A stretch of 64,000 bases of DNA, taken from NCBI GenBank assembly GCA_910586985.1, contig CAJUKK010000012.1:7329-71328 (forward strand), given 5' to 3'. Below are positions 29,329 through 39,230 of the stretch, piece after piece. Position 1 is the first letter of the stretch; every line of letters begins with the position of its first letter. The stretch comes from an uncultured Christensenellaceae bacterium. GTDB taxonomy: Bacteria > Bacillota > Clostridia > Christensenellales > Borkfalkiaceae. Below the pieces are notes generated by a model, which saw nothing but the letters and a program-made list of their open reading frames with translations, searched no databases and had not been told where the DNA came from. The translations under genes and the position numbers were made by a program.

Positions 29329-32300
29329 TTACATCTCAATTTCGCGACACTGGAGAATATTTACGATGATCGCTTTGACAGTCCGCTCCTCGATCTTCCG
29401 GATACGCGCGACCGCTTTTTTGTAAAGATTGATTTGCGCTGCATAATCGCGCCGGATACGCGCATCGTCGTGAGAAGAAAATTTATAGTCGATGATCGTC
29501 GTTCCGTCCGCTCCCTCGGCAAGAAGATCGATCGCGCCCTGAAACACGACTTCGTCCCCGCCGCCCGCGTTAAAAATTTCCTCGGCGGGCAACGAAACAA
29601 GAAATTGCTGTTCCCGCAAGAGCGTTTTCCCCGCAAGCGATCTGAAACAGGGCATATCCAAAATCTCGGCAAGTTTTTCTTTGTCGAGAAGCCGTGCGCT
29701 TTCGGGCGTCAATATCCCCGCCTCGCACATGCGGCCGTACTCCGTTGCCGCATCCTTCGAAAAATCAACGTACTGTAAAAACAGATGGTACGCCGTACCC
29801 GTGTCGGCAGTGGGCGTTAACCCGCCCGTCTTTTCGCCGTAATGCATAGCCGGACGCATGCGCTGCATGAGCTCGGTCGCCGAGCTTTTAACGGGTAACG
29901 CACAGCTCTCCTTTGCAGGATAATCCCGGCACAGAACGGCGGTAATTGCCGCCTCCAGCTTTTCGTCCGCGCGTGATTCCATCGCAGGTCGCTCGGCGGC
30001 ATCAGGCAGAATTTCCCCGTCTTCGCAGAACAGACGACTAAGCGCGGAAAAATCGAAGAAGTCGGAAAACCGTTTCGCAAAACGGGGCGCGGGCGCGCGC
30101 GGGCAATCTCCGAAAAACAGATGCAGACGGTACATGGCGCGCGTCATTGCAACGTATAAGAGATTGAGTTCCTGTTTGAGTTCCTCGCGCTCCTCGTAAA
30201 TTGCCGACGCGCGGCGCAAAACGGTGTCGTAAATCAGTTTTTTTTCAACCGAAAAACTACGGGGAGCGACTCCGAATTTTTCGGTAAACACAACTTCGCC
30301 GTGTTCCGCGCCGTGGAACGGTACGTCGAGACTTGCAAGCATAACAACGGGATATTCGAGTCCTTTGGATGCATGCATCGTGAGCACTTTGACGGCGTTC
30401 TCTCCTCCGCCCTCCGAAAAGTCGATTTTATATCCCGAACGGGCGAGACGCATTAAAAATTCATGCACGCTCCCCTCTGCCTCGGCGACGAGACGGCGCA
30501 CGCGCATCAGCCGCTTGGCGCCGTGTTGCTTTGCTGCGATCTCCGTCTCCAACCCTGCGGAAAGCAACTTTAAAAGCACGCTGCGGGCGGTGGAAACGAG
30601 TGCAAAGAGACGCAACTCTTCCGTCTTTTGAAAGAATATCCGAAGTCTCTTCGAAAGTTCGTCGTCCATCTTGTTTTGATCCGCATAGAACTTACACGCC
30701 GCGCGGAACGTCGGTGCGGACGGGAAACGCAAACGGATTTTCGTCAGATCGTCCTCGACAAACCCGCCGACCGCGGAGAGCATCGCCCCTGCAAGCGGAA
30801 TATCCTGCTCCGCATTGTCGAGATAGGAGAGCCAATCCACGATGAGCCGCGCCTCCCAGAAATCGAAGATATTCACCTTCGCCGCCGTGGTAACGGGGAT
30901 CCCTTGGCGCGCGAGCGCGGCTACGACCCGCTCCATGTCGCCCGTATTCTTACGTACCAGAACGGCGATATCGCGCCAATCCACCGTTTTGACAAGACCT
31001 GCGTCCGCGTCGAAATATTCGCTGCCGCGCTCTGCGCGGATTGCTCTTACAATGCATTCCGCCTGTGCGTCCGTCTCCGTCGCGCCCGTATGCGCAAGCA
31101 CGGAATAGACGGTCTCGGGAGGAGTCTTTTCCTTTACTTCTTTCGGAATGCGATGAAACACCGTTCCGCCGTCGTGCCCCGCGTACCGTTCGCTGCCGAG
31201 CATCGGCTCCCGCACATAAATCACGTCGGAAGTCTCCTCCGTCATCGCGCGGGAAAATACAAGATTGACCGTATCCAATACGCCCATGCCGCTACGGAAA
31301 TTTTTGGTAAGCAAGAGCGCATGCTCGAACGACTTAAACTTATCCGCAAAAAACTTGGAGCGACTGCCGCGGAACCCGTAAATCGACTGTTTCATGTCTC
31401 CGACGAGAAATACGTTTTCCGAGCAGATTTTTGATAAAATACCGTCCTGCGCGGGATTCACGTCCTGATATTCGTCTACAAACACATACCTGTATTTTTC
31501 CCTTACCGCCGCGCAGGCGTCCTCCTGTTCCAGAACTTTCAAGGCGTAATGCTCGAGATCGTCGTAGTCCAAAACGCCCGCCTCGCGCTTGGATTGCGTA
31601 TAAACGTCGTCATACGAAAGAACCAGACCGGCAAGCGCTGCGGCGCGGCTCTGTCCGTCGAGATAACGTGCGTATTCGATCTCGTAATTCTCGTATTTTT
31701 GCAGTTTTTTATATAATTCCTTCACCCCCGCCGAAAGCGAAGAAAGCTGTTTTAAATTTTTCAGCCGCTCCCCCGTCGCCTTGGTCGAGGGCGGGCAGGG
31801 AGGGATCGGCGGGGTGATTTCCGCAGCCGCGACAATCGCGAACAGATCGCCGTGTAAAAGCGCGGACGCAGCCGCCATGACCGCTTTGCTCACGTTCTGC
31901 GCACGTTCGCTTTCCTCGGAAAATTCGTTAAAAAGCTCTTCGGCGCAATCGAAATAATACTGCGCCTCGTTATGATATGCGGCGGCAAGGTATTCACATA
32001 CACACCCAAATTCGTCGCTCCCCGCAGACGCAAGCCGGACGCGGTAATCGCTCATACCGCGTACCGCGCCATATATTTCCTTTACGATATCGCGCAATTT
32101 TGCGTCCTTTTTGCGGCGGAAGTAAACGGAGAGAAGACTCCTGAGTTTCTCGCTCTCTTCCTCGTAAAGCGTTTCAAACACCTCGTCCATTGCGCGCGCC
32201 GAAAGCATTTTTCCGTCGGCATCGTCGGGCGAAATCACGCGGAAAGCGGGATCGACGTCCGCTAAGTAAAAATTCGAACGAACGAGCCTCGCACAAAACG

Positions 32301-32610
32301 CATGAATGGTACTGATATCAGCGAGCGGCAAAGCGTTAAGCTGTCCGACGAGACGTTCTCTCTCGCTCCCTTGCGCAGTCTTTAACCGCTCGGTAAGAGC
32401 GCCGCGCAATTTTTCACGCATCTGCGCCGCCGCTTTATTGGTGAACGTAACGGCAAGAATACTGCGGATATCTCCGCCCTCTTCTACTATGAGTTTTACA
32501 AGACGTTCGATCATTACCTTCGTCTTGCCGCTGCCCGCCGAAGCGGAAACGATAACGCGCCCTTCCTCGTTGATAGCGCGGATTTGTTGCTCGGTAAACG
32601 TAACGCCCAT
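29329..32610 (-). CDS. addA: ATP-dependent helicase/nuclease subunit A
   Basis: 1093 residues. UvrD-type helicase motifs: Walker A 'SASAGSGKT' at 22-30, motif Ia 'AVTFTNKAAAQMREKL', motif II 'VDEYQDVNPAQ', and motif V/VI 'LTMHASKGLEYPVVMLA' and 'YVAMTRA'. The C-terminal RecB-like nuclease has 'GAIDLLAEG ... IIDYKF'. With AddB it processes DNA double-strand ends for RecA loading. The ATG lies two bases after the addB stop with AAAGGGGG upstream, so translation is coupled. Slightly shorter than B. subtilis AddA. Confidence 0.95.
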   Translation of the reverse strand: MGVTFTEQQIRAINEEGRVIVSASAGSGKTKVMIERLVKLIVEEGGDIRSILAVTFTNKAAAQMREKLRGALTERLKTAQGSERERLVGQLNALPLADISTIHAFCARLVRSNFYLADVDPAFRVISPDDADGKMLSARAMDEVFETLYEEESEKLRSLLSVYFRRKKDAKLRDIVKEIYGAVRGMSDYRVRLASAGSDEFGCVCEYLAAAYHNEAQYYFDCAEELFNEFSEESERAQNVSKAVMAAASALLHGDLFAIVAAAEITPPIPPCPPSTKATGERLKNLKQLSSLSAGVKELYKKLQKYENYEIEYARYLDGQSRAAALAGLVLSYDDVYTQSKREAGVLDYDDLEHYALKVLEQEDACAAVREKYRYVFVDEYQDVNPAQDGILSKICSENVFLVGDMKQSIYGFRGSRSKFFADKFKSFEHALLLTKNFRSGMGVLDTVNLVFSRAMTEETSDVIYVREPMLGSERYAGHDGGTVFHRIPKEVKEKTPPETVYSVLAHTGATETDAQAECIVRAIRAERGSEYFDADAGLVKTVDWRDIAVLVRKNTGDMERVVAALARQGIPVTTAAKVNIFDFWEARLIVDWLSYLDNAEQDIPLAGAMLSAVGGFVEDDLTKIRLRFPSAPTFRAACKFYADQNKMDDELSKRLRIFFQKTEELRLFALVSTARSVLLKLLSAGLETEIAAKQHGAKRLMRVRRLVAEAEGSVHEFLMRLARSGYKIDFSEGGGENAVKVLTMHASKGLEYPVVMLASLDVPFHGAEHGEVVFTEKFGVAPRSFSVEKKLIYDTVLRRASAIYEEREELKQELNLLYVAMTRAMYRLHLFFGDCPRAPAPRFAKRFSDFFDFSALSRLFCEDGEILPDAAERPAMESRADEKLEAAITAVLCRDYPAKESCALPVKSSATELMQRMRPAMHYGEKTGGLTPTADTGTAYHLFLQYVDFSKDAATEYGRMCEAGILTPESARLLDKEKLAEILDMPCFRSLAGKTLLREQQFLVSLPAEEIFNAGGGDEVVFQGAIDLLAEGADGTTIIDYKFSSHDDARIRRDYAAQINLYKKAVARIRKIEERTVKAIIVNILQCREIEM

Positions 32611-32611
32611 C

Positions 32612-35600
32612 TTATTCCCCCTTTTCGCGCTTTACGATTTTCGCAATATCCGCACATTTGACGGCGCTCTCTTTGCGCTGCGCCCCGTCGTAACCGCACA
32701 AGCTCTTTAATTTGCAATAGGCGCACGCGCCCTCATAGGGCGACGGCGCGATATTTCCCGCACGCATTTCTCCTTCCGCTTTTGCCGAAACAAGCAGCGC
32801 ATAGTCGAGAAACGCCTCGAAATCGCTTTCGCTCATACCCTTGTCGGAATATTTTCCGTCGCGTTTTCCTTCGAACAGCGCGCTCTTTTCCCCCTCTGCG
32901 ATCGTCGTATCGTGCAGGGATATGACCGCATCCTCGCCGTTGTAAAAGCCAAGCATTTTATATTTGTTTTCGTCGGGTTTCGTGAAATTATCCGCTGCGG
33001 GAAAATAAAAAGCCCCCGCAGCTTTCTTTCCCGACGACACGCCGCGCAGATACAACTCAAGCTGCAATTTCCGTCCCGTATAATAAGCCGACGGCTTATC
33101 GTCGATACTGCCCGTCTTATAGTCGATCACACGCACATAGCCGTCCGTCTCGTCCACACGGTCCGTCTTGCCGCGGAGTCGAAGTTCGGGCAGTTCGACC
33201 GTCTCTTCCGTTCCGCGTATCCTGAATGCCGAACAGATAAGCTGACGGTACGCAGCAGCCGTAACCTCGGCGCCTTCCTCCACCAGACGATCGCCCGTAT
33301 ATTTGCCCTGTTTCGTATCCGTCAAAGCCGAAAACCGAGGACTTGCAAGCAGTTTTTCTCCCGTTGCGCGCGCAAAAGCGCGGCACTCCTCCTCCGATCC
33401 GAATCGGTCGAATTCTCTTGCTGACGTCTCCAATACGGAGTGAACGAACGTGCCCGCATCGCTGTCGAGCACGGTGCGCTCCTCCCGCTCGACAAGTTTC
33501 AGTCCGCGCTTGCAAAAGCTTGCGTACGGGCACTCGAAATACTGTTCGAGGAGCGTGGGCGATATGCGGTCGCCCGAAAAATACAGCGATTCGCCCCATG
33601 CGGTGCTCTTTGAAGTTGCGGACAGCAATTTGTCTAAATTGCCTCTGTCGGCATTTTGCTCCCGCCCGCGCAAAATCTTGGAAAGCGTGGAATAGAGCGC
33701 GATATCGTCTGACGCGCCCGTAGAATATGCCTGTCGGCTCTCCAGAAGTTTGACGCGGGCAGGCGTCTCTTCACAGCAATTATAGGGGAATACCGCGGGC
33801 ATGGGAGGCATGCAAAATATTTTTTCGCAATCGGAAAGAATCTCCGAGCGGTTAGTCTCCTCCCCGCGGTTTTTTAACGGATAACTCAGATACAGCCGCT
33901 CTTCAAACGCGCAGAGATTGAGCGCGAGACTCTCCCGCGAACGAGCGTTGACCTTGGCGATAGCGGGTTCGATCTCCACCTTTAAATCGCTCAACCGATC
34001 GATCTCGCGGTCGCTGATGACCGCAGTATCCGTTGCGGCGCGCGGCAGAGCGTCGGTAAGTCCCGTCGCAAACAGAATGCGGGCGCGGGAAAATTTGCTC
34101 TCGGTCGCGTCGCCGATAAATACCGCGTCAAGATACTTGGGGATCATGGAAATTTCCAGCGACTTGGCTCCGCTCAAAAAAAGATCGGAAAATTCTTTTG
34201 CCGTAAACACGCGTTCGCCGGCAACCGCATCGATTTCATCCAAAATACCCGAAAGCGGCGCAATGCGCAAAAATTCGGAAAGCGCGCCCTCGGTGCGGCT
34301 CACCAATTCTTCCGTTACCCGCTCGCCGTCAACTGCAACAAAGAGCGCGCGGACGGCGGCAGTATATGCATTCGCCTTCGCACGTTTTTGAAAGAGTCCC
34401 AATAAACCGAGCATCCGATCACGGCACAACAAAAGGTTATCACGACGCATGCTCTTTAACTGCGTCTCGTCTTTGATTTCACGTTTTACCGCCCCCCGAA
34501 AACCGCCGAATTTCAACAGATAGTTGCGGTAATCGTCCGATTCTCCAAAGTAAACGTTTGCCGCAACGTCGTCTATCGAGGAAGGCAATCCGCCGTCCGC
34601 CGTCGCCGCCAGAAGACTGAGCACAAACGCGCAAAACGGATGTTCGGAAAAAGGACGCTTTTCATCCGCAAAATATGGAATTTTAAAATTATCAAACGCA
34701 TGCGCCATAACGGGAAACGCCGAGCAATCGGGCACTAGCACAACGCAGTCGCGGTATCTGCCGTTCTCCTCTATGACGTATTTTTTTATGAGCGCGGCAA
34801 CCGTCTCCGCTTCCCGCCCCTCGTCTTCGGCGGAAAAAGCGCATACCTGCGAAGCCGGCTCTTGCCCGAGGCGGTAACTCTCCGCCGAAAACAGCCGTTC
34901 GCTTAATATAAGCGCGTCTCCCGCAAGCGAGGATTTCATCTGGCGCGCGCTCACTTCGCCGTACTCTTCGGCGATCCGCTTAAAAACGCCCGCCGATTCG
35001 TTCGTATAAAACCGTTCGCGCTTGCCCGCGACAAATATCCCCGTAACGGACGCATTTTCTATCGCCGCGCGAACGCCCTCCTGCGCCTGTTTGGTAAAAG
35101 ACGGAAAACCGAAAAAGAATATCTCCGTGCGATACAAATTCGCACCCTCGCCCGCGATCTTCTCGGGCAACAACCCAAGATATCCGTTCTCGTCCACCAG
35201 CTCGTTTTCCTTTAAGAACAAGACGTACTTTTCAAGAAGAAAAGCAAGATCTGAAAGTTTCTTCTTTAAAATGCCGTCCGTAGACAACGCGCTCTCACGC
35301 AACATCTCCGCATTCACGCACGATGCGGAAAGCTGCGCAATGGTCTCGTATACCGCCTGCGCCGCCCCGCGCCTGAAACAACTCAGTTCATCGGCGTATA
35401 CGTCGATCAGTTCGCTGAGTTTGATTACGGAACCCTGCTTGCTCAGAACGCGCGCGCTACCCGAAAGATAACGGGCGAACGTCGTCACTTCGCTCAAAAA
35501 GCTCCCGCCGACCGCGTCGAGCACGGCTCGCTCGCAAAGAAGCGTGAGTCTGTCCTCGCAAAAAATCAGATTGCGTATTTGTTTTTCCTCGTTCCGGCGA

Positions 35601-35662
35601 ACGCGCTCGGATAAAATGGAGAGCGCGTCGAAGAGCGTCGGCGCGCCGATCACTTGCGTCAT
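32612..35662 (-). CDS. addB: ATP-dependent helicase/deoxyribonuclease subunit B
   Basis: 1016 residues from the ATG at 35662 with a GGAG site; 14 further codons upstream are possible but unlikely. The N-terminal degenerate helicase domain lacks an obvious Walker A. The nuclease domain near the C terminus has 'LRGKTDRVDETDGYVRVIDYKTG'. The four iron-sulfur cysteines of AddB are visible: one in 'YFECPYASFC' and three in 'CAYCKLKSLC'. It makes the AddAB complex with the next gene. A TATAAT box sits upstream, but the -35 box is poor. Confidence 0.93.
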   Translation of the reverse strand: MTQVIGAPTLFDALSILSERVRRNEEKQIRNLIFCEDRLTLLCERAVLDAVGGSFLSEVTTFARYLSGSARVLSKQGSVIKLSELIDVYADELSCFRRGAAQAVYETIAQLSASCVNAEMLRESALSTDGILKKKLSDLAFLLEKYVLFLKENELVDENGYLGLLPEKIAGEGANLYRTEIFFFGFPSFTKQAQEGVRAAIENASVTGIFVAGKRERFYTNESAGVFKRIAEEYGEVSARQMKSSLAGDALILSERLFSAESYRLGQEPASQVCAFSAEDEGREAETVAALIKKYVIEENGRYRDCVVLVPDCSAFPVMAHAFDNFKIPYFADEKRPFSEHPFCAFVLSLLAATADGGLPSSIDDVAANVYFGESDDYRNYLLKFGGFRGAVKREIKDETQLKSMRRDNLLLCRDRMLGLLGLFQKRAKANAYTAAVRALFVAVDGERVTEELVSRTEGALSEFLRIAPLSGILDEIDAVAGERVFTAKEFSDLFLSGAKSLEISMIPKYLDAVFIGDATESKFSRARILFATGLTDALPRAATDTAVISDREIDRLSDLKVEIEPAIAKVNARSRESLALNLCAFEERLYLSYPLKNRGEETNRSEILSDCEKIFCMPPMPAVFPYNCCEETPARVKLLESRQAYSTGASDDIALYSTLSKILRGREQNADRGNLDKLLSATSKSTAWGESLYFSGDRISPTLLEQYFECPYASFCKRGLKLVEREERTVLDSDAGTFVHSVLETSAREFDRFGSEEECRAFARATGEKLLASPRFSALTDTKQGKYTGDRLVEEGAEVTAAAYRQLICSAFRIRGTEETVELPELRLRGKTDRVDETDGYVRVIDYKTGSIDDKPSAYYTGRKLQLELYLRGVSSGKKAAGAFYFPAADNFTKPDENKYKMLGFYNGEDAVISLHDTTIAEGEKSALFEGKRDGKYSDKGMSESDFEAFLDYALLVSAKAEGEMRAGNIAPSPYEGACAYCKLKSLCGYDGAQRKESAVKCADIAKIVKREKGE

Positions 35663-35741
35663 TGGTACCGTCTCCGTTTTCGTATTTCTTTCATTATAAC
35701 ACACATTTCACAAAAATTTCTCGTTTTTAAGAGCTTTTGTT

Positions 35742-35770
35742 TTTACAATTGCAAAAAAATATGCTATAAT
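35742..35770 (+). promoter_or_regulatory. promoter of lipoprotein gene 35814
   Basis: TTTACA, 17-base spacer, TATAAT, 44 bases before the ATG. Confidence 0.8.
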
Positions 35771-35813
35771 ATACGTTGTTGAGCTTAAAGCGAAACATAA
35801 TACGGAGTCAACC

Positions 35814-36803
35814 ATGAAAAAATCATATCTTGGCGGTGTTCTACTCCTCGTCCCCGCGTTATTGTTAACGGGATGCGGCGGCGGTACGAATACCCTGTCG
35901 ATCAGCGCCAATTGGTACCGTGATACGGGATTGAGCGATCAGATTAGTCAAACGTACGAAAAACTTGAATATACCGTCGCATTCCAGCCTGCGGAAACAA
36001 ACAACGAATTTAAAGCGGAATACGAAGCGGGCACATATACGACGGAGCTGAAAAGCGAACGCCGCGCCCTTTCGGACGGGACACAGGAACTTTTGTACGT
36101 GCTTTCGACCTCGTTTGAAATCAGCGGTAAATTTATTTTAAACGGTTCGGCCAGCGAACAATTTACCGACACCATCGAATGCACTACCGTGTTCCATAAC
36201 GCACGCGCGCAATTAAAACCGGTGCGCAGCGAAAAAACAATCAAAAGTCACGCACCAAACTCGCAGACGCCGAGCACGCTCGAAAGCGCGTTTTCGAGTT
36301 ATCATTACTCTTTGATTACCGAATATACGGACACGCTCGACAGCTTAAAGACGACTTATACCGATCTTTCGAAAGAAGACGCCGAACCAATCGAAAACGA
36401 GTACAAAATCGACGTGAACGGCACTTATCTCGACAATGAAGAAATTTTGTTTGCGCTCCGCGGACTTAACCTTGCATCAAGCAATTTCTTTTATTCGTTC
36501 AACTCCTCCAAACGCGCAATCGAGCCGCTGACGACGGGCACGGCAGAATCGGAAGACCTGCTTGTAAAAAGCCTCTCCATCGACGGCGGTGAGGCGGCGG
36601 AAACGACGATTCCCTGCTATAAGGTGGCACTCGGATATCAGAGTTCGAATCCGGGCAACACGCAGACGCTCTGGTACGCAAAAACGGTCAATCCCACCGC
36701 AAACACCTACCGCAACGTGCTTGCATATATGGAAGTCCCCGTGATGTACAATTTAGGTACGCTCTGCTACACGTTAAAGGCGGCGCAGTTTACTACAAAA
36801 TAA
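35814..36803 (+). CDS. hypothetical lipoprotein
   Basis: 329 residues with a clear lipoprotein signal (hydrophobic 'LGGVLLLVPALLLTGC', lipobox LTGC at about 18-21). The mature part is polar and beta-rich with many Thr/Ser/Glu residues and no domain I recognise. ACGGAGT precedes the ATG. It has its own promoter and terminator. It is expected on the outer face of the membrane; role unknown. Confidence 0.8.
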   Translation: MKKSYLGGVLLLVPALLLTGCGGGTNTLSISANWYRDTGLSDQISQTYEKLEYTVAFQPAETNNEFKAEYEAGTYTTELKSERRALSDGTQELLYVLSTSFEISGKFILNGSASEQFTDTIECTTVFHNARAQLKPVRSEKTIKSHAPNSQTPSTLESAFSSYHYSLITEYTDTLDSLKTTYTDLSKEDAEPIENEYKIDVNGTYLDNEEILFALRGLNLASSNFFYSFNSSKRAIEPLTTGTAESEDLLVKSLSIDGGEAAETTIPCYKVALGYQSSNPGNTQTLWYAKTVNPTANTYRNVLAYMEVPVMYNLGTLCYTLKAAQFTTK

Positions 36804-36815
36804 ATCAAAACATCA

Positions 36816-36855
36816 AATCTGCACCCGACTGCTATGGCAGTCGGGCGCAGATTTT
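36816..36855 (+). terminator. terminator of lipoprotein gene
   Basis: Long stem ATCTGC-A-CCCGACTGC / GCAGTCGGG-C-GCAGAT with a TATG loop and TTTTACTTT after it. Confidence 0.85.
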
Positions 36856-36907
36856 ACTTTAAACAACGAACGGCTGTTCTCGCAAAAGTATTATTCGTCG
36901 ATACCGT

Positions 36908-37459
36908 TTAATTCTTTTCTCTGTCGCAAAAAAATCTGTCGATTATTTCGGCAATTTTACTTTTATAAATAACATTCTGATTCCCTGACGCAAAACACAG
37001 CGGCGGATATACAACACACCACCAATTATCGCCCACACCCGTGCCGAGCTCGAGGATCAAAGCATCGTACACTCCCGCGGTCAGCGTTACGCCGTCGTAT
37101 ATGCGGGTAGGAAATTCTTCTTTTCGGATACTCGCCCGAGCACCGTACGAATAGCCGTTTTCACGCAGAACCTCTTCCGCCACTCTTTCCGCGTCTTTGA
37201 GTTTTGCGCCGATTTTTTGTATTGCTTCGTCTTTCGTTGCGCAATCGGCGACGGTAGGCGTTAAAAAGGCAACAACTCGGTCGCGCACCATATATTTTAC
37301 GCTTTGATCCTCTTTGGAATTGGAGTTTGCGCGGATATGCACACGAAGATAAGCCGCCTGTTCCCCCGTCGCCTGCACACTATTTTCCGCATTGCCGAAA
37401 ATAAGTGCAAGTCCCGCGATAAACGATATCAGCAAAACGCAAACTATAAATTTTTTCAT
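36908..37459 (-). CDS. spoIIR: stage II sporulation protein R
   Basis: 183 residues from the ATG at 37459 (an in-frame GTG lies two codons earlier). An N-terminal signal or anchor segment of about 25 residues is followed by family motifs 'LRVHIRANSNSKEDQSVKYMVRD', 'FPTRIYDGVTLTAGVYDAL' and 'GDNWWCVVYPPLCF'. In Bacillus, SpoIIR is made in the forespore and triggers SpoIIGA to process pro-sigma-E in the mother cell. Its presence shows that the organism probably sporulates. The SD site GGAGG is inside a perfect 10-base inverted repeat (37466-37494). Confidence 0.92.
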   Translation of the reverse strand: MKKFIVCVLLISFIAGLALIFGNAENSVQATGEQAAYLRVHIRANSNSKEDQSVKYMVRDRVVAFLTPTVADCATKDEAIQKIGAKLKDAERVAEEVLRENGYSYGARASIRKEEFPTRIYDGVTLTAGVYDALILELGTGVGDNWWCVVYPPLCFASGNQNVIYKSKIAEIIDRFFCDREKN

Positions 37460-37465
37460 AAACAC

Positions 37466-37494
37466 ATAACCTCCGCTTTTTACACGGAGGTTAT
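37466..37494 (-). promoter_or_regulatory. hairpin covering the spoIIR ribosome site
   Basis: Perfect inverted repeat ATAACCTCCG / CGGAGGTTAT with a 9-base loop; the 3' arm holds the SD sequence of spoIIR, so folding would hide it. Upstream at about 37499-37525 the minus strand reads TTGACAGGTATA, which could serve sigma-A or resemble a sigma-F/G GTATA box. Confidence 0.6.
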
Positions 37495-37634
37495 TGACTT
37501 ATGAAATTATTTTTATACCTGTCAATTTTTTAAATCGCAATCGCCCATATCCTCGATTACTGAACTTTATTCCCGATTCGAAAGAATACAGCTTTTATTT
37601 CAGGTACCGATTCTTATCTTTGTGCTCATCGGTT

Positions 37635-38735
37635 TTAATTTTTTCGCGCGCAAAACGTCCCTTCGATCACACCGCCGCCGAGACACTGCGTTTCGTCATA
37701 AAATACCGCGTACTGTCCTTCCGTCACTGCGCGTTGCGGCTCGTCGAAATGGACGGTAAGCGTATTTTCGCCTGTTCTGAGTACGCGAACCCGTTGCTCG
37801 CTCTGGCGATAACGGAATTTCGCATAGCAGCGGTAATCATTCTCCTTTCGCGGAAACGGAATAAAATTGACGCCTGAAACGTAACATCCGTCCGAATACA
37901 GCGGACGCTCGTCGCCGTGGGAAACGTATAAAACGTTTTTTTTTAAGTCCTTTCTGACGACAAACCATCTGCCGTCCTCGCCTTTTCTGCCGCCGAGATC
38001 GAGTCCGCGGCGCTGACCGATCGTATAATACATCAGCCCGAAATGCTCGCCGACAAGCTCTCCTTCCAACGAGCGAATTTCACCGCGCCGAGCAGGCAGA
38101 TATTCCTGTAAAAATTTGCGAAAATTTCGTTCGCCAATAAAACAAATGCCCGTTGAGTCCTTCTTTTTTGCCGTTGCAAGACCGTTTTCTTCAGCAATTT
38201 TTCTTACTTCCGCTTTTTCAAGATCGGCAAGCGGAAAGATCACGCCTTCCAACTGCTCTTGTGAAAGTTGATTCAAAAAGTAAGTCTGATCCTTGTTCTG
38301 ATCTTTGGCTTTTATCAAACGGTGCACGTCGCCTTCGTGCGAAATACCGCAATAATGCCCCGTAGCGATAAAGTCCGCGCCGAGACTGTTTGCATACTGT
38401 TTAAACGGACCGAATTTAATCTCACGGTTGCAGAGCACGTCGGGATTCGGCGTTCTGCCCGATTTATACTCGGAAAGAAAGTACGAAAAGACGCGATCCA
38501 TATACTCTTTAGTAAAATTAACGGTATAATAGGGAATATCAAGCAATCCGCACACACGCTTAACATCCTCGAAATCTTCAGCCGCCGTACAAACACCGTT
38601 TTCATCCGACTCTTCCCAATTACGCATAAACAGACCGATCACACGGAAACCTTGATTTTTGAGCAATAACGCCGCCACAGAACTATCTACCCCGCCGCTC
38701 ATTCCGACAACGACCGTCTTTCCGTCTTTCGACAC
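37635..38735 (-). CDS. mnmA: tRNA-specific 2-thiouridylase
   Basis: 366 residues starting with GTG at 38735, supported by AAGGGAG. It makes 2-thiouridine at U34 of Glu, Gln and Lys tRNAs. The ATP-pyrophosphatase loop 'GMSGGVDSSVAA' is at 11-22, the first catalytic cysteine in 'NPDVLCNREIKFG' near 100, and the second in 'STGICFIGERNF' near 198. The end has the beta-barrel 'YDETQCLGGGVI'. It stands alone; the gap to spoIIR contains a weak inverted repeat only. Confidence 0.95.
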   Translation of the reverse strand: MSKDGKTVVVGMSGGVDSSVAALLLKNQGFRVIGLFMRNWEESDENGVCTAAEDFEDVKRVCGLLDIPYYTVNFTKEYMDRVFSYFLSEYKSGRTPNPDVLCNREIKFGPFKQYANSLGADFIATGHYCGISHEGDVHRLIKAKDQNKDQTYFLNQLSQEQLEGVIFPLADLEKAEVRKIAEENGLATAKKKDSTGICFIGERNFRKFLQEYLPARRGEIRSLEGELVGEHFGLMYYTIGQRRGLDLGGRKGEDGRWFVVRKDLKKNVLYVSHGDERPLYSDGCYVSGVNFIPFPRKENDYRCYAKFRYRQSEQRVRVLRTGENTLTVHFDEPQRAVTEGQYAVFYDETQCLGGGVIEGTFCARKN

Positions 38736-38853
38736 AGTTTCTCTCCCTTGTCAAAAAATTTTCTTACATTTTAACACATTTACGCGAAAATATAAAGCAT
38801 TTTTAAAAAATATATGCTATAATATCTATAAAGGCAATATACTTACATTTTTT

Positions 38854-38930
38854 GCACTCGTAGCGCAATTGGATAGCGTGTCAGCCTCCGACGCTGAAGG
38901 TTGTGAGTTCGATCCTCGCCGGGTGCACCA
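38854..38930 (+). tRNA. tRNA-Arg (anticodon CCG)
   Basis: 77 bases with encoded CCA. Acceptor GCACTCG / CGGGTGC, D stem GCGC/GCGT, anticodon stem TCAGC/GCTGA around CTCCGAC (anticodon CCG), T arm GTGAG-TTCGATC-CTCGC. A TATAAT box lies at 38816-38821; the -35 is weak. Confidence 0.97.
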
Positions 38931-38931
38931 A

Positions 38932-38967
38932 AAATAAAATCCGACGGTAAGTCGGATTTTATTTTTT
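38932..38967 (+). terminator. terminator of tRNA-Arg
   Basis: Stem AAAATCCGAC / GTCGGATTTT, loop GGTAA, then ATTTTTT. Confidence 0.9.
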
Positions 38968-39062
38968 ATGGTATATTCAGGAAACAGTTTTCAACAATGC
39001 TGAACTTAAACAAAATCTTTTAATATTTGGCTACGGTAAAAAATCTTTGTTCCCTGATTAAT

Positions 39063-39100
39063 AAAAGAATGGGATTTTAAATAAAATCCCATTCTTTTTT
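39063..39100. terminator. terminator of the rubrerythrin-microprotein operon
   Basis: Stem AAAAGAATGGGATTTTA and its complement, with T-runs on both strands; the right arm overlaps the stop codon of the 43-residue microprotein. The stretch 38968-39062 has no gene. Confidence 0.85.
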
Positions 39101-39230
39101 AAAGATCGTCTGCGTCCTGCACAGGTATCTCATATTCGTTATCGACGCATATACCCGTATAACTGCCAAACGCATCGTCCTCAGAGCCCATATCCGCGCC
39201 CTGTTTCAGATCTTTTTTGTTGCGTTTCAT
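39099..39230 (-). CDS. acidic microprotein (43 residues) coupled to rubrerythrin operon
   Basis: Starts at 39230 in a TAATG overlap with the upstream 40-codon gene. The sequence begins MKRNKKDLKQGADMGSEDD and ends EIPVQDADDL; the middle holds 'GSYTGICVDN'. It is strongly acidic after the first ten residues. Translation must be coupled because there is no separate SD site beyond 'AAGGATTGCGAG'. From memory, similar 'GSYTG ... PVQDADDL' microproteins occur in Clostridia, but I cannot name a family. Confidence 0.65.
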   Translation of the reverse strand: MKRNKKDLKQGADMGSEDDAFGSYTGICVDNEYEIPVQDADDL

